44,909 bases of DNA from positions 1 through 44,909 of the forward strand of contig CAZDIO010000073.1 of NCBI GenBank assembly GCA_964505555.1, read 5' to 3'. The notes under the pieces were generated by a model. It ran no database searches, had not been told where the DNA came from, and saw only the letters and a program-made list of their open reading frames with translations. The position numbers and the translations under genes are program-made. Source of the stretch: CAZDIO01 sp964505555. GTDB lineage: Bacteria > Bdellovibrionota_C > UBA2361 > SZUA-149 > CAZDIO01. This document shows positions 7,673 to 16,431 of the stretch, in pieces. Each line of letters begins with the position of its first letter. Positions within the stretch are counted from its first letter, which is position 1.

Positions 7673-9250
7673 CTAAATTGTTTTTTCTCTCTTACGTAGA
7701 GTCCCAACTCTCCTTTGTAATAAAATGAAAAACCCCACCCCCACAACCAACCAGGAGAACAGATCCCCAATTCGAGCATACAAAGTATAGCCTGTAAGAA
7801 TCTTAATTTTTGAAAGAAGAAAGTTCGAGGTAAACAACGGCAGTGATGACGTAGTCTCTCCCAAGGAATTTACCACTGCGGTATATCCAGTATTGGTCAC
7901 TCGAGCGAGATATCTTCTTGTTTCAATCGCCTTCCAGGCAGCAAGGAGATGATGCTGATATGGCGCTGCCGTATCTCCATACCAGGCATCATTCGTGAGG
8001 TTTACTAAAAGGGTAGCACCATTGAGCACCGCTTCTCTTCCGAGAGCTGAGATGAGATCTTCATAACAGATGAGAGGATAGATAGCTGGTGAGATTGTTC
8101 CGATCGTAAAGGTGATCGGCTGATGTTGATCGCCTCGATCAAAATCTCCAGAGTACGGACTAATCTTTCGAAGAATTGGAAAGATTGTTTCAAACGGTAA
8201 ATATTCACCAAAAGGCATCAACACCTGTTTATGATAGTAACCGACAACATTCCCAAATTCATCAACCCCAAAAGCGCTATTAAATGCTAAACGGGGTTTT
8301 TTTAAGAAATGCTTTGTATCTGGTAACTTCAATATTTTTCGATAACTTAAAACCCCATAGAGAAGGGGCACCTTTCGTCCTGGATACGGGTCGTAAGAAC
8401 TTCCTGAAACATTTTCTCGACCTTCCGCCATCCAGACGTTAAATACCGATTCAGGCCACAAAAGAAGCTCAGCGCCCGCCGTCGTGGCTTGATCGGAGAG
8501 ATCCTGATACCGCTCAAGATTCGATTCGAAATACTTTATATCCCCTTTTTCCTTCGCATCGAGATTTCCCTGAACAAGTCCGATGTTGACTTCATCCGCA
8601 GCAAGTTCTGCCTGACGAGCCCGACCAGCGGCGAAAGCTCCGCTGGCAATGAGGATCAGAAACGATCCAAAAAAGTAGAGGGGCTTTCTACTAAGCCAAC
8701 GGTCGCGCTTTACAAAATAAGAGAGACATTCTTCAGTCCACCAAAACATTAAAAAACTCAGCGGGTATACCCCCGCAAACTCTGAAAGACTCGCAAAGCT
8801 CAACCAAGAGATCTGCGTATGTGCGATAATCCAGGGAAAAAGTCGGGGAGTAAGAAACTCAGAACCTACCCAAGCAAGAGGAAGCCAAAAAGTAGCACCT
8901 CTTTCAGATCCGAAAGATAAGTTTTTATACAGCCATGCACAAAAAAGAAACTGTATCGAGGAGATAGAGCAAAAGAGGAGAAATAAAAGTACTGAGGCCC
9001 ATAATGAAAAACCACCAAAGTAGGTAATGGTTGAAGGGAGCCAATAGAAGCCAATTGCATGAAGCAGCATCCCGTAAATAAAAAAATTACGGTAGTGCCG
9101 GTGTGATAGTTTTGTACCAAGACAGAGCAAGAAAACAGCAACCCACCCCAAAAGAAGGCTCAGCACGGACTCCGGAAAGAGAAAAGCAACCCCGGTACAC
9201 ACCCCAGAAGCAACAAAGACTCCTATCCCCTTTACTTCTCTATCTTTCAT
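7673..9250 (-). CDS. lnt: Apolipoprotein N-acyltransferase
   Basis: 525-residue inner-membrane enzyme catalysing the last step of lipoprotein maturation, N-acylation of the lipid-modified N-terminal cysteine using a phospholipid donor. Residues 1-210 hold about seven hydrophobic segments; residues 220-480 form the periplasmic nitrilase-like (CN hydrolase) domain. The catalytic triad is visible: Glu267 in LLLWPESVF, Lys341 in YYHKQVLMPFGEYLPF and Cys395 in YPLICYEDLI, at positions close to those of the E. coli enzyme. A final TM segment precedes the C-terminus. Length is typical. The OmpA lipoprotein downstream is a plausible substrate. It stands alone, divergent from the GspE-like gene, with a 118-bp gap between them. 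The ribosome-binding site is weak. Confidence 0.95.
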   Translation of the reverse strand: MKDREVKGIGVFVASGVCTGVAFLFPESVLSLLLGWVAVFLLCLGTKLSHRHYRNFFIYGMLLHAIGFYWLPSTITYFGGFSLWASVLLFLLFCSISSIQFLFCAWLYKNLSFGSERGATFWLPLAWVGSEFLTPRLFPWIIAHTQISWLSFASLSEFAGVYPLSFLMFWWTEECLSYFVKRDRWLSRKPLYFFGSFLILIASGAFAAGRARQAELAADEVNIGLVQGNLDAKEKGDIKYFESNLERYQDLSDQATTAGAELLLWPESVFNVWMAEGRENVSGSSYDPYPGRKVPLLYGVLSYRKILKLPDTKHFLKKPRLAFNSAFGVDEFGNVVGYYHKQVLMPFGEYLPFETIFPILRKISPYSGDFDRGDQHQPITFTIGTISPAIYPLICYEDLISALGREAVLNGATLLVNLTNDAWYGDTAAPYQHHLLAAWKAIETRRYLARVTNTGYTAVVNSLGETTSSLPLFTSNFLLSKIKILTGYTLYARIGDLFSWLVVGVGFFILLQRRVGTLRKREKTI

Positions 9251-9368
9251 TGAGATCGCTTAAACTCCCTTGTATTCCCAGATACCCCCCCTCTTTACCC
9301 TCGTAATTAGAGCTACAGCAAGAACACATTTCTACCGATTATTTATAGGATTTAAATAGAGAAGGTCG

Positions 9369-11513
9369 ATGAACGGTATTGAGCAAGAAAGTTCTGCAAA
9401 TCTCGCTCTTGTGAGGTTGCTTGTTCGCCTGAATCTCCTCAAAACGGAACTACCGTTAGGGGATCGTTTTCCCATTGCACGCGCAGCAAGTGCGGGCTTT
9501 TTTTTGGAGAGTGAGGCGATCAAGCGTGTGAGTGCTGCGCTAAAAATTCGACACCACAGCATTGATAACGCTCTCGATCCTAAACTGCTCTCCCTTTTTA
9601 ATGATGAACCGATTTCTCGGGTCCATCTCTCCAAGTGGCAACGAGTGCGTGCTATTCCAGTTGCAAAATCAGAGCATTCAATTGTCATCGCTATGGCAAA
9701 TCCACTTGATATTGAAAGTATTGCCTCACTAGAATTCGAATTGGATTGTAAAATCGACGTCACGATCGGAGTGGAAAGCGAAATTCTCTCCGTCATTGCA
9801 CACCGAACAAATTCTACGGGAGCTCTTGAGCCAAGTGCTTTTCCTGTAGATTGGAATCCCCCAAAAATTCGTAATGAAGGAGAAAATCAAAGCACCCACC
9901 AAGAATCAACTGTTTTTAACGAAGACCTCTCCTTTGCTCCTGTGGTGCACCTTGTGAATAAAATTTTTACCGATGCGGTCCATCGTGACGCTACTGATAT
10001 TCACCTCACTCCTGAAAAAGATCACCTAAGTGTCCGCACTCGCACTGATGGAATCATGACCCCACTCACCAAGGTCGAAAACAAATTAAAAAATGCTGTC
10101 GTTTCCAGGGTTAAAATGCTTGCCGGTATGGATATTACCGAAAAGCGTAAGCCTCAGGATGGTCGTTTACGCCTAAAAACAGCACACGGCAATAAAGACC
10201 TTCGTATCTCGACCGTACCTGCCTCACATGGCGAAAATGTAGTCATTCGAGTGCTCTCTTCCGATCTTCACTCTATCAGCTTAGAATCTCTGGGCATGAA
10301 AGGTCCTCTTCAAGAGCGGTTTCGGCAGGTGCTCAAACGCTCTTCAAAAGTAGTGTTGGTAACTGGACCAACCGGCTCAGGAAAAACCTCTACACTCTAT
10401 GCAAGCCTTCTTTCTATTCATGACGGGACGCAAAATATTATTACCCTAGAAGAGCCGGTCGAATATCGAATTCCGGGAATAACTCAAATCCAAGTAAATC
10501 CAAAAATCGGTCTTAGTTTCGCACACGGACTTCGTTCCGTTCTCAGACAAGATCCAAATATTATTCTTGTCGGAGAAATTCGAGATGAAGAAACGGCAAA
10601 TGTTGTCATGCAAGTATCACAGACTGGCCACCTCATCCTCTCCACACTCCATACAAATTCTTCCGCTGCGGCAGTAACACGTCTTCGCGATCTCAAAATC
10701 CCTGCCTATGTTATTGCCTCGTCCGTGGGCTGCATTCTCGCACAGAGACTTGTTCGAAAGTTTTGCGACCAGTGTGCGCTTCCTGCGAGCGAGGAAACAA
10801 AAACGCGCTTTATTACCCTTGGTCTTTCTCCTGACAACGCTTACGAACCTCACGGATGTGAAAAGTGCGAAAATACCGGTTTTAAAGGTCGACTGAGTGT
10901 CTATAGTTTACTCGATGTCACCGATACAATCGCCGAGGCGATTCGCAATGATAAGAGCGAAGATGAAATTGAACATCTTGCTCGAAAGGAGGGATTTCGC
11001 TCCCTGGAGGAAGAAGCCCTTGAACTTGTTTCTGAAGGGATCACCTCTCTTGAAGAAGTAGAACGAGTCATTGGCCCACTGCAGACTATTCTCTCTAAGA
11101 AATTACTCTCGAAAGGACAAAACAATAGCGGCGAAAAGATAATTCTCAAACGCAAGTTAATTATCGTCGAAGATGATGATGATGTTCGTTTCACACTGAG
11201 ACTTCTCTTTGAACAAGCGATGTTTGAAGTGATTGAAGCAAAAGATGGCCTCGATGGGTTAGAAAAGATCTACAAAGATCCCCCCGATGTGATTGTCAGT
11301 GATGTGATGATGCCTAAGATGGATGGGTTGAAAATGCTTCACCAACTGCGAGCCGATCCCCGGATGACCTCTTTTCCAGTGTTGATGCTCACCGCAAACA
11401 ACTCTGAAGATAACGAACTTAAACTCATGCGTGGAGGAGCAAGCGATTTCGTTGCAAAAACAGCAAATCCAGAAATCCTTATTGCTCGCGTGAATAGGCT
11501 TTTGCAGCGGTAG
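9369..11513 (+). CDS. GspE/PilB-family secretion or pilus ATPase fused to a C-terminal response-regulator receiver domain
   Basis: 714 residues. The N-terminal 150 residues form a T2SSE/MshEN-type domain (IPVAKSEHSIVIAMANPLDIES). The ATPase core follows: Walker A GPTGSGKTS (333-341), the Asp-box and Walker B region ILVGEIRDEETA (399-410), the His-box TGHLILSTLHTN, and the zinc-binding tetracysteine (Cys466, Cys469, Cys497, Cys500). After a linker of about 80 residues a complete CheY-like receiver spans about 595-714, with acidic cluster EDDDD, phospho-acceptor Asp645 in VSDVMMPKMDG, Thr675 and Lys697. The family hexamers power type II secretion or type IV pilus extension. The receiver suggests phosphorylation control of the motor. 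No pilin, platform or secretin genes are adjacent. A short-spaced AGAAGG precedes the ATG. Confidence 0.93.
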   Translation: MNGIEQESSANLALVRLLVRLNLLKTELPLGDRFPIARAASAGFFLESEAIKRVSAALKIRHHSIDNALDPKLLSLFNDEPISRVHLSKWQRVRAIPVAKSEHSIVIAMANPLDIESIASLEFELDCKIDVTIGVESEILSVIAHRTNSTGALEPSAFPVDWNPPKIRNEGENQSTHQESTVFNEDLSFAPVVHLVNKIFTDAVHRDATDIHLTPEKDHLSVRTRTDGIMTPLTKVENKLKNAVVSRVKMLAGMDITEKRKPQDGRLRLKTAHGNKDLRISTVPASHGENVVIRVLSSDLHSISLESLGMKGPLQERFRQVLKRSSKVVLVTGPTGSGKTSTLYASLLSIHDGTQNIITLEEPVEYRIPGITQIQVNPKIGLSFAHGLRSVLRQDPNIILVGEIRDEETANVVMQVSQTGHLILSTLHTNSSAAAVTRLRDLKIPAYVIASSVGCILAQRLVRKFCDQCALPASEETKTRFITLGLSPDNAYEPHGCEKCENTGFKGRLSVYSLLDVTDTIAEAIRNDKSEDEIEHLARKEGFRSLEEEALELVSEGITSLEEVERVIGPLQTILSKKLLSKGQNNSGEKIILKRKLIIVEDDDDVRFTLRLLFEQAMFEVIEAKDGLDGLEKIYKDPPDVIVSDVMMPKMDGLKMLHQLRADPRMTSFPVLMLTANNSEDNELKLMRGGASDFVAKTANPEILIARVNRLLQR

Positions 11514-11566
11514 CTGGGAAAGTTTTTTTCTTACCGAACACTGCAAAGAGATTACTTTTAAAATTT

Positions 11567-11740
11567 ACACTTAGTCTAAGGCTAAGACTTCTACTAAACT
11601 TCGCCTTGCTCTCCCCATTTCAATCTACTTTAATTCCTCTGAGAACCGTCCCGTGAGAATTTTTAGAGCAAGTGCAAGAGCAAGGCTAAGTTTAGGTTAA
11701 GTAGAAGTTTAAGACTAAGTAAAAGTTCAAGGCTAAGTTT
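11567..11740. repeat. Family 2 hexamer-built long hairpin (copy B)
   Basis: Left arm core 11587-11612, right arm 11678-11709. The right arm has one extra six-base unit (TTAACC on the complement) missing from the left arm; otherwise the arms are complementary apart from a base or two. Outer flanks (11567-11586 and 11710-11740) continue the complementarity with further six-base insertions. The interior keeps CATTT-CAATCTA and the TTTTTAGAGCAAGTGCAAG end seen in other copies. It fills most of the 308-bp gap between the GspE-like gene and exbB; nothing else is seen there. Confidence 0.85.
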
Positions 11741-11821
11741 TTAAAACCAATGCAAATCTACGATTCTCTATCTCCCTCTCACAGTTGTGGTTAAAACCGC
11801 GAACATGCTATATCAAATGCC

Positions 11822-12499
11822 ATGTTTGGCACTTCAGAACAATATTCCCTACTGACGCTCCTTGAAAAGGGCGGATGGGCAATGGTGCCACTTGTTCTCT
11901 GTTCGCTCATTGCGGTGGCAGTTGTTATATATCGACTTTTTTGGGGACCACAACGGTCACGGGTTATCCCCTCGATGTTTCTCAACGAACTTCGCTCATT
12001 AATAAAAGAAAATCGCTTAGATGAAGTTATCGGTCTCTGTCGTGGAAGTGCTGTGCCCCTTGCACGAGTTCTTGTTGCAGCGCTTCGAAATCTCCATAAA
12101 CCACGGGAGCAAGTTATTGAAGCAATGGAACTTGCAGGGAGAAAAGAGGCGGTTCACTTGCAAAAATTTCTGGGTGTCCTCGGAACAATTGCGGCCATTA
12201 CGCCTCTCCTTGGACTTCTGGGCACCGTCTTTGGGATGATTAACTCATTTACTGTTTTTAAAATGGAAGGAATCGGCAATGCTGACGTCCTCTCTTCTGG
12301 AATTGCAGAAGCACTGATTACCACAGCCAGTGGGCTTGTCATTGCAATTCCTACCTTAGTTTTCTACCGCTACTTTTTATACAATTCAAAAATCCTCGTG
12401 ATGGAGATGGAAGAGACTTCGCTTTCGCTGCTTGATGAGATTGAAAATGTAAGACTTCAGCCTGCCGAATCGTTTCCCTCTAAACACCGAGCGGTGTAA
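11822..12499 (+). CDS. MotA/TolQ/ExbB-family proton channel protein
   Basis: 225 residues with three TM segments (about 17-38, 118-142 and 165-185). The family motif region LGVLGTIAAITPLLGLLGTVFGMINSF is clear, followed by GIAEALITTASGLVIAIPTLVFY, the two helices lining the proton path. With the ExbD/TolR partner it forms a proton-driven energiser in the inner membrane that powers TonB-dependent uptake or Tol-Pal envelope work. Neither TonB/TolA nor TolB/Pal is adjacent, so ExbB versus TolQ cannot be decided. No clear ribosome-binding site precedes the ATG at 11822, and no in-frame alternative gives a better N-terminus. It ends 7 bp before the exbD-like gene. Confidence 0.92.
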   Translation: MFGTSEQYSLLTLLEKGGWAMVPLVLCSLIAVAVVIYRLFWGPQRSRVIPSMFLNELRSLIKENRLDEVIGLCRGSAVPLARVLVAALRNLHKPREQVIEAMELAGRKEAVHLQKFLGVLGTIAAITPLLGLLGTVFGMINSFTVFKMEGIGNADVLSSGIAEALITTASGLVIAIPTLVFYRYFLYNSKILVMEMEETSLSLLDEIENVRLQPAESFPSKHRAV

Positions 12500-12506
12500 A
12501 TACAGT

Positions 12507-12914
12507 ATGAATTTTGGCAATCAATCCACCTCTGATGAGCTCTCCCTCGATATCAACATCACCTCCCTCATTGATATCGTACTTTGTTTACTTTTCTTTT
12601 TTATGGTCACCGCTTCATTTATCAATGCCTCCGGAATTCAGGTAAATCTCCCCAAAGCCTCCTCTCAAGAGGCGACCGGTGGGAGTGAAGATCTCTCTAT
12701 TACTATCAACGCAGAAGGAAGGATTTTTTCAGAAAAAGAACCCCTTTCTTTCCCTGCACTTACAAAAAAGCTCATCGCCTTTAGAAGTAGCGCACCTCAA
12801 GGCACACTCATTGTTCGTGCCGATACCAGCGTTTCACATGGAAAGGTCGTTGAAGTTTTAGATGCTGCAAAAAGTATCGGTCTCGAGCGAATCGCTATTG
12901 CGACGGTACGTTAA
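12507..12914 (+). CDS. ExbD/TolR-family energy-transducing protein
   Basis: 135 residues with one N-terminal TM helix (about 19-41). The helix begins with the conserved motif INITSLIDIVLCLLFFFMV, whose Asp (Asp22) is the protonatable residue of the family. The periplasmic part (INLPKA-like VNLPKASS, then a ferredoxin-like domain ending LERIAIATVR) is typical of ExbD/TolR. It follows the ExbB/TolQ-like gene by 7 bp and certainly works with it. Its stop lies 12 bp from the enolase stop on the opposite strand; no terminator hairpin is visible in that gap. Confidence 0.92.
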   Translation: MNFGNQSTSDELSLDINITSLIDIVLCLLFFFMVTASFINASGIQVNLPKASSQEATGGSEDLSITINAEGRIFSEKEPLSFPALTKKLIAFRSSAPQGTLIVRADTSVSHGKVVEVLDAAKSIGLERIAIATVR

Positions 12915-12926
12915 AACCTCAGCTCA

Positions 12927-14219
12927 CTACTTGAACGCATTTTCGTAGCGAGCTTTCTCACCTAAATATTTTTCAATCCACAGGAGTCGATTGTACTTTG
13001 CTACCCGTTCACCCCGACACATAGAGCCAGTTTTTATCTGTCCAGCATTTACGGCAACTGAAAGATCGGCAATCGTGGTATCTGATGTTTCCCCAGAGCG
13101 GTGCGAGATAACCGCCGTATAATGTGCACGATGAGCCATCGAAATTGCATCCAATGTTTCTGTAAGCGTGCCGATCTGATTTACTTTCATAAGCACTGAA
13201 TTTCCAATCTTGTCTACCACCCCTTTTGAAATTCGCTCAACATTTGTTACAAAAAGATCGTCCCCTACAAGCTGCACCGAATGACCAAGCCTCTCCGTAA
13301 GCTCTTTCCATCCCTCCCAATCATCCTCTGCAAGTCCATCTTCAATACTTACTAACGGATATTTTTTCATCCACTCTGCATAAAGTGAAATAAGGTCAGC
13401 AGCTGTAAACGTCTCCTTGTCTCCTTTTGACTTCAAGAAACGATACACTGCCTTTCCAGAGGAACTCTCCACTAGTTCACTTGAGGCAACATCTAAGGCA
13501 AGAGATACCTGGACCCCTGGCTTATATCCAGCACGTTCAATAGCCTGAAGAAGATACTCAAACGCCTGCTCCATCGACTTTAATCGAGGCGCATACCCAC
13601 CCTCATCTCCAACACCAGTTTCAAAGCCTGCATTTCGTAAGAGCGCACCAAGCGCATGAAAAATCTCTGCCCCACAGCGAATCGCCTCAGAAAAAGAGGA
13701 GAGCCCATGAGGAACAACCATAAACTCCTGAATGTCGAGATTGTTATCTGCATGAGCTCCGCCATTAATTACATTAATAAGCGGCACAGGAAGGAGAACC
13801 CCTTCCTCTCCCCCAAGGTAATGAAAGAGTTGCTGTTTTGAAGAACTTGCAGCAGCTTGTGCCACCGCAAGACTCGTTCCAAGGATTGCATTGGCACCAA
13901 GTCTTGACTTATTTGGAGTACCGTCGAGACGAATCAGAGTGCTATCGATCTCCTCTTGTTTTGAAGCATCCTTTCCAACTAGAGCATGCTTAATTTCAGT
14001 AGAAACATTTCCTACCGCCTTCTTGACTCCTTTTCCGTTATAACGATTCCGCTCTCCATCTCTTAGTTCTACTGCCTCGAATTTTCCAGTTGAAGCGCCG
14101 GAGGGAACACTTGCTTCCCCGACACTTCCATCCTCAAGAAACGCTTGCACCGAAATGGTTGGGTTTCCTCGAGAATCTAAGATTTCAATTGCTTCTATTG
14201 TCTTGATCGTAGTTTTCAT
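12927..14219 (-). CDS. eno: Enolase (phosphopyruvate hydratase)
   Basis: 430 residues; glycolytic interconversion of 2-phosphoglycerate and phosphoenolpyruvate. The ATG at 14219 (MKTTIKTIEAIEILDSRGNP) is preceded by CAGGGG; an upstream in-frame ATG at 14270 would add 17 atypical residues. Conserved stretches include SVPSGASTGKFEAVELRDG, NVINGGAHADNNLDIQEFMV, GVGDEGGYAP (catalytic Glu), VSIEDGLAEDDW (metal ligand), VGDDLFVTN, KVNQIGTLTE (catalytic Lys) and SHRSGETSDTTIADLSV near the C-terminus. All expected catalytic residues appear present. It is transcribed divergently from the ftsB-like gene; enolase and FtsB genes are also neighbours in other bacteria. Confidence 0.98.
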   Translation of the reverse strand: MKTTIKTIEAIEILDSRGNPTISVQAFLEDGSVGEASVPSGASTGKFEAVELRDGERNRYNGKGVKKAVGNVSTEIKHALVGKDASKQEEIDSTLIRLDGTPNKSRLGANAILGTSLAVAQAAASSSKQQLFHYLGGEEGVLLPVPLINVINGGAHADNNLDIQEFMVVPHGLSSFSEAIRCGAEIFHALGALLRNAGFETGVGDEGGYAPRLKSMEQAFEYLLQAIERAGYKPGVQVSLALDVASSELVESSSGKAVYRFLKSKGDKETFTAADLISLYAEWMKKYPLVSIEDGLAEDDWEGWKELTERLGHSVQLVGDDLFVTNVERISKGVVDKIGNSVLMKVNQIGTLTETLDAISMAHRAHYTAVISHRSGETSDTTIADLSVAVNAGQIKTGSMCRGERVAKYNRLLWIEKYLGEKARYENAFK

Positions 14220-14298
14220 AACCCCTGTAGCCGTATATCGATAGCCCTTTGTAAGTCTTGCAATTAACACTCATAAAAACAGAGAGAAACGCGAGTAA

Positions 14299-14328
14299 AT
14301 TAAAGTGGGGATAAATTTTGACTGTCAA
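14299..14328 (-). promoter_or_regulatory. Predicted sigma70 promoter for enolase with a palindromic -35 region
   Basis: On the minus strand TTGACA (14328-14323), an 18-nt spacer and TTTAAT (14304-14299) give a good promoter, with a start about 75 nt before the enolase ATG. The -35 box lies in a perfect palindrome, TTTGAC-T-GTCAAA (14317-14329). This could be a regulator site shared with the divergent ftsB-like operon. Boxes are seen; function is inferred. Confidence 0.5.
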
Positions 14329-14415
14329 ATATTCCATCCTTACGCGCATGATTTTTGGCAACTAGTATAAATACAGCTATGCTCTAAAATGATCAAATGA
14401 TGTAATAAACTCCTT

Positions 14416-14706
14416 ATGAAACAGATCCCTGCGGTAATCCTCATTGTACTCTCCCTGTGCGTGCTCTTTCTTACTATCGTAGGAAATCACGGCCTTTTAC
14501 CACTTCTCCATCTGCAAAAAGAGGTTGCGGTTCTTCAAGAACGTACTGACGATTTAGAAAACAAGATTGAGAGCACCAACAAAGACATCGTTGCTGCAAA
14601 GAACAACACTTTTGAGCTTGAAAAGAGAGCTCGTGAGGAACTTGGACTCTCTCGTTCTGGAGAGATTGTTTATCTTGTTCCAAAAGTAAAAGAGGAGAAG
14701 CGCTGA
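14416..14706 (+). CDS. FtsB/DivIC-family cell division protein (septum formation initiator)
   Basis: 96 residues: an N-terminal TM helix (about 5-25), then a coiled coil (about 34-75, LQKEVAVLQERTDDLENKIESTNKDI) and a conserved tail with EKRAREELGLSRSGEIVYLVP. The pattern 'RxELGLxxxGEhVY' is the septum-formation-initiator signature. By family knowledge it joins FtsL and FtsQ in the division site complex that activates septal wall synthesis. Its stop codon shares one base with the ATG of the next gene (TGATG), so the pair is translationally coupled. Divergence from eno agrees with the common eno-ftsB neighbourhood. Confidence 0.85.
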   Translation: MKQIPAVILIVLSLCVLFLTIVGNHGLLPLLHLQKEVAVLQERTDDLENKIESTNKDIVAAKNNTFELEKRAREELGLSRSGEIVYLVPKVKEEKR

Positions 14707-15086
14707 TGAAGGAGCGACATTCTCGAAGAGCTCATCGTCCGATAACGACAGTTTCATCGATTCTTAGCTCTACACTCAAAGCATACCGCATCTCAGAAAA
14801 AGTGGAGCAGTATGAATTCTTTGAATACTGGGAAGAGATCGTGGGGGCGAAACTTTCCCAACTGACATTTCCTCAAAAAATTACCCGTGGAGGAGTGTTG
14901 ATTGTTCGTGTCCAAAGCACTGCCCTCGTACAAGAACTTTCTTTGCAAAAAGAGAACTTCCTAGAGCAACTAAAGCTTCTTGCTTCAACCTCGTATATTA
15001 GCGATATTCGCTTTATTGTAAGTGATCCAAAAAGCCTCGAGAGTCATCGGCAAAAAAAAGAGTCAAAAAACAAAGCTTCAACATGA
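14706..15086 (+). CDS. dciA: DciA-family protein (DUF721), replicative helicase loading factor
   Basis: 126 residues. The N-terminus (about 15-105) matches the DUF721/DciA domain: SSILSSTLKAYRISEKVEQYEFFEYWEEIVG, then GGVLIVRVQSTALVQELSLQKENFLEQL, a KH-like fold with the characteristic W-x-E-h-V-G and 'V-x-S-x-x-x-x-Q-E-L' pattern. DciA is the ancestral bacterial loader of DnaB, present where DnaC/DnaI-type loaders are absent. A basic C-terminal tail follows. It is coupled at both ends: TGATG with ftsB and ATGA with tyrS, placing replication, division and translation genes in one transcript. Confidence 0.8.
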   Translation: MKERHSRRAHRPITTVSSILSSTLKAYRISEKVEQYEFFEYWEEIVGAKLSQLTFPQKITRGGVLIVRVQSTALVQELSLQKENFLEQLKLLASTSYISDIRFIVSDPKSLESHRQKKESKNKAST

Positions 15087-16381
15087 AATCTGTTTCCATC
15101 TTAGAAAGTCTTAGGCATCGCGGCCTGATTCATGACGTTTCGCACGTGGAGGAGCTTGAAAAAGTTCTTCAATCTGAAAGTATTGTTTTCTATTGTGGCT
15201 TTGATCCAACCGCAGATAGCCTTCATGTTGGAAGCATGCTTCCATTGCTGATCATGCGTCGGCTCCAACGAGCCGGACACCAACCACTCGTTATTTTGGG
15301 ATCTGCTACTGGCATGATTGGAGACCCTTCGGGAAAAACTGAGGAACGAAAACTCCTTACCGAAGAGGTCATCGAAGAGAACATGAGAGGAATGGAAAAA
15401 CAGGTTCGTTTATTTCTCTCCAGCGAAGGAAACACGGCGTTTCAAATTTTGAAAAATGATAGTTGGATTCGACCACTTTCGTCTATAGAATTTCTTCGTG
15501 ATGTAGGAAAACATTTCAGTGTTAATGCGATGATGCAAAAAGATTCCGTAAAAGGAAGAATCGAAAGTCGCGAGCATGGCATTAGCTATACAGAGTTTAG
15601 CTATATGCTCCTCCAAGCGTATGATTTTTACTGGCTCTATAAAAATCATAATTGTCGCTTACAGATTGGGGGCTCTGACCAATGGGGGAACATTACTGCG
15701 GGCATTGAATTTACCAGAAGAAAACTCCAAAGCGGTTCAAGTCCGATCTATGGTTTTACCTTTCCACTGCTTACAACAGCAAGCGGGACAAAGTTTGGAA
15801 AAACAGAAAAAGGAAATATCTGGCTTGATCCGAAAAAAACCTCTCCTTTTCGTTTCTACCAGTACTGGGTAAACACAGAAGATCGTGATGTGCTAAATTA
15901 CATTAGATTTTTTACTGACCTTGAGGGTGAAGAGCTCAAGGCTCTTGAAGCATCACTTACGAAACACCCAGAAGAGCGACAACCTCAGAAAATACTCGCA
16001 CAGACGCTTACTGAGCTTGTTCATGGAAGAGAAGAGTGTAATCGCGCACTCTCTGCCAGCAGAGTTCTTTTTGGAGAAAAAATTACCGGAGTAGATGATC
16101 AAACCTTGCGTGACATTTTTTCTGATGTTCCCTCGACGACCATCACCAGAGAGGATCTCACAAAAGGAGTTCCGATTCTTGAACTTCTGCAAATGACAAA
16201 ACTGAGTAGTTCAAAGGGAGAGGCAAAAAGAGCGATCGAAGGAGGAGGAATCTACCTCAATAACGAACGAGTTGGAGATATAAATCTGATTGTTACCATC
16301 AATCATTTAGCAACAAAATCTGTGCTTATTCTCAGAAGTGGCAAAAAGAATTATCATCTTCTCTCTCTAACTGAAAAATAA
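15083..16381 (+). CDS. tyrS: Tyrosyl-tRNA synthetase
   Basis: 432 residues; class I synthetase charging tRNA-Tyr. FYCGFDPTADSLHVGSMLPL contains the HIGH equivalent HVGS (48-51). The tyrosine-recognition stretch LLQAYDFYWLY and GGSDQWGNI follow. The KMSKS equivalent reads KFGKTEKG (about 237), the usual form in the TyrS subgroup with KFGKS/T. The C-terminal S4-like RNA-binding domain begins at about residue 365 (LLQMTKLSSSKGEAKRAIEGGGIYLNNERV). Its ATG overlaps the dciA stop as ATGA. Length is typical and no key residue is missing. Confidence 0.97.
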   Translation: MKSVSILESLRHRGLIHDVSHVEELEKVLQSESIVFYCGFDPTADSLHVGSMLPLLIMRRLQRAGHQPLVILGSATGMIGDPSGKTEERKLLTEEVIEENMRGMEKQVRLFLSSEGNTAFQILKNDSWIRPLSSIEFLRDVGKHFSVNAMMQKDSVKGRIESREHGISYTEFSYMLLQAYDFYWLYKNHNCRLQIGGSDQWGNITAGIEFTRRKLQSGSSPIYGFTFPLLTTASGTKFGKTEKGNIWLDPKKTSPFRFYQYWVNTEDRDVLNYIRFFTDLEGEELKALEASLTKHPEERQPQKILAQTLTELVHGREECNRALSASRVLFGEKITGVDDQTLRDIFSDVPSTTITREDLTKGVPILELLQMTKLSSSKGEAKRAIEGGGIYLNNERVGDINLIVTINHLATKSVLILRSGKKNYHLLSLTEK

Positions 16382-16431
16382 CTATCAAGAGCAACCATTT
16401 CTTCTTTTCGCTCTCGAACAAGGAGGTCAAA

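Noticed and set aside
9332..9796. Long minus-strand frame opposite the start of the GspE-like gene
   Set aside because: A shadow of a gene with clear family motifs; composition Ser/Arg-rich as expected for an antisense frame.
11567..11740. CRISPR array suspected from regularly repeated short units
   Set aside because: The units are contiguous hexamers arranged as inverted arms with no spacers, and no cas genes are present.
12907..12935. Terminator between the convergent exbD-like and enolase genes
   Set aside because: The 12-bp gap contains no hairpin or T-run.
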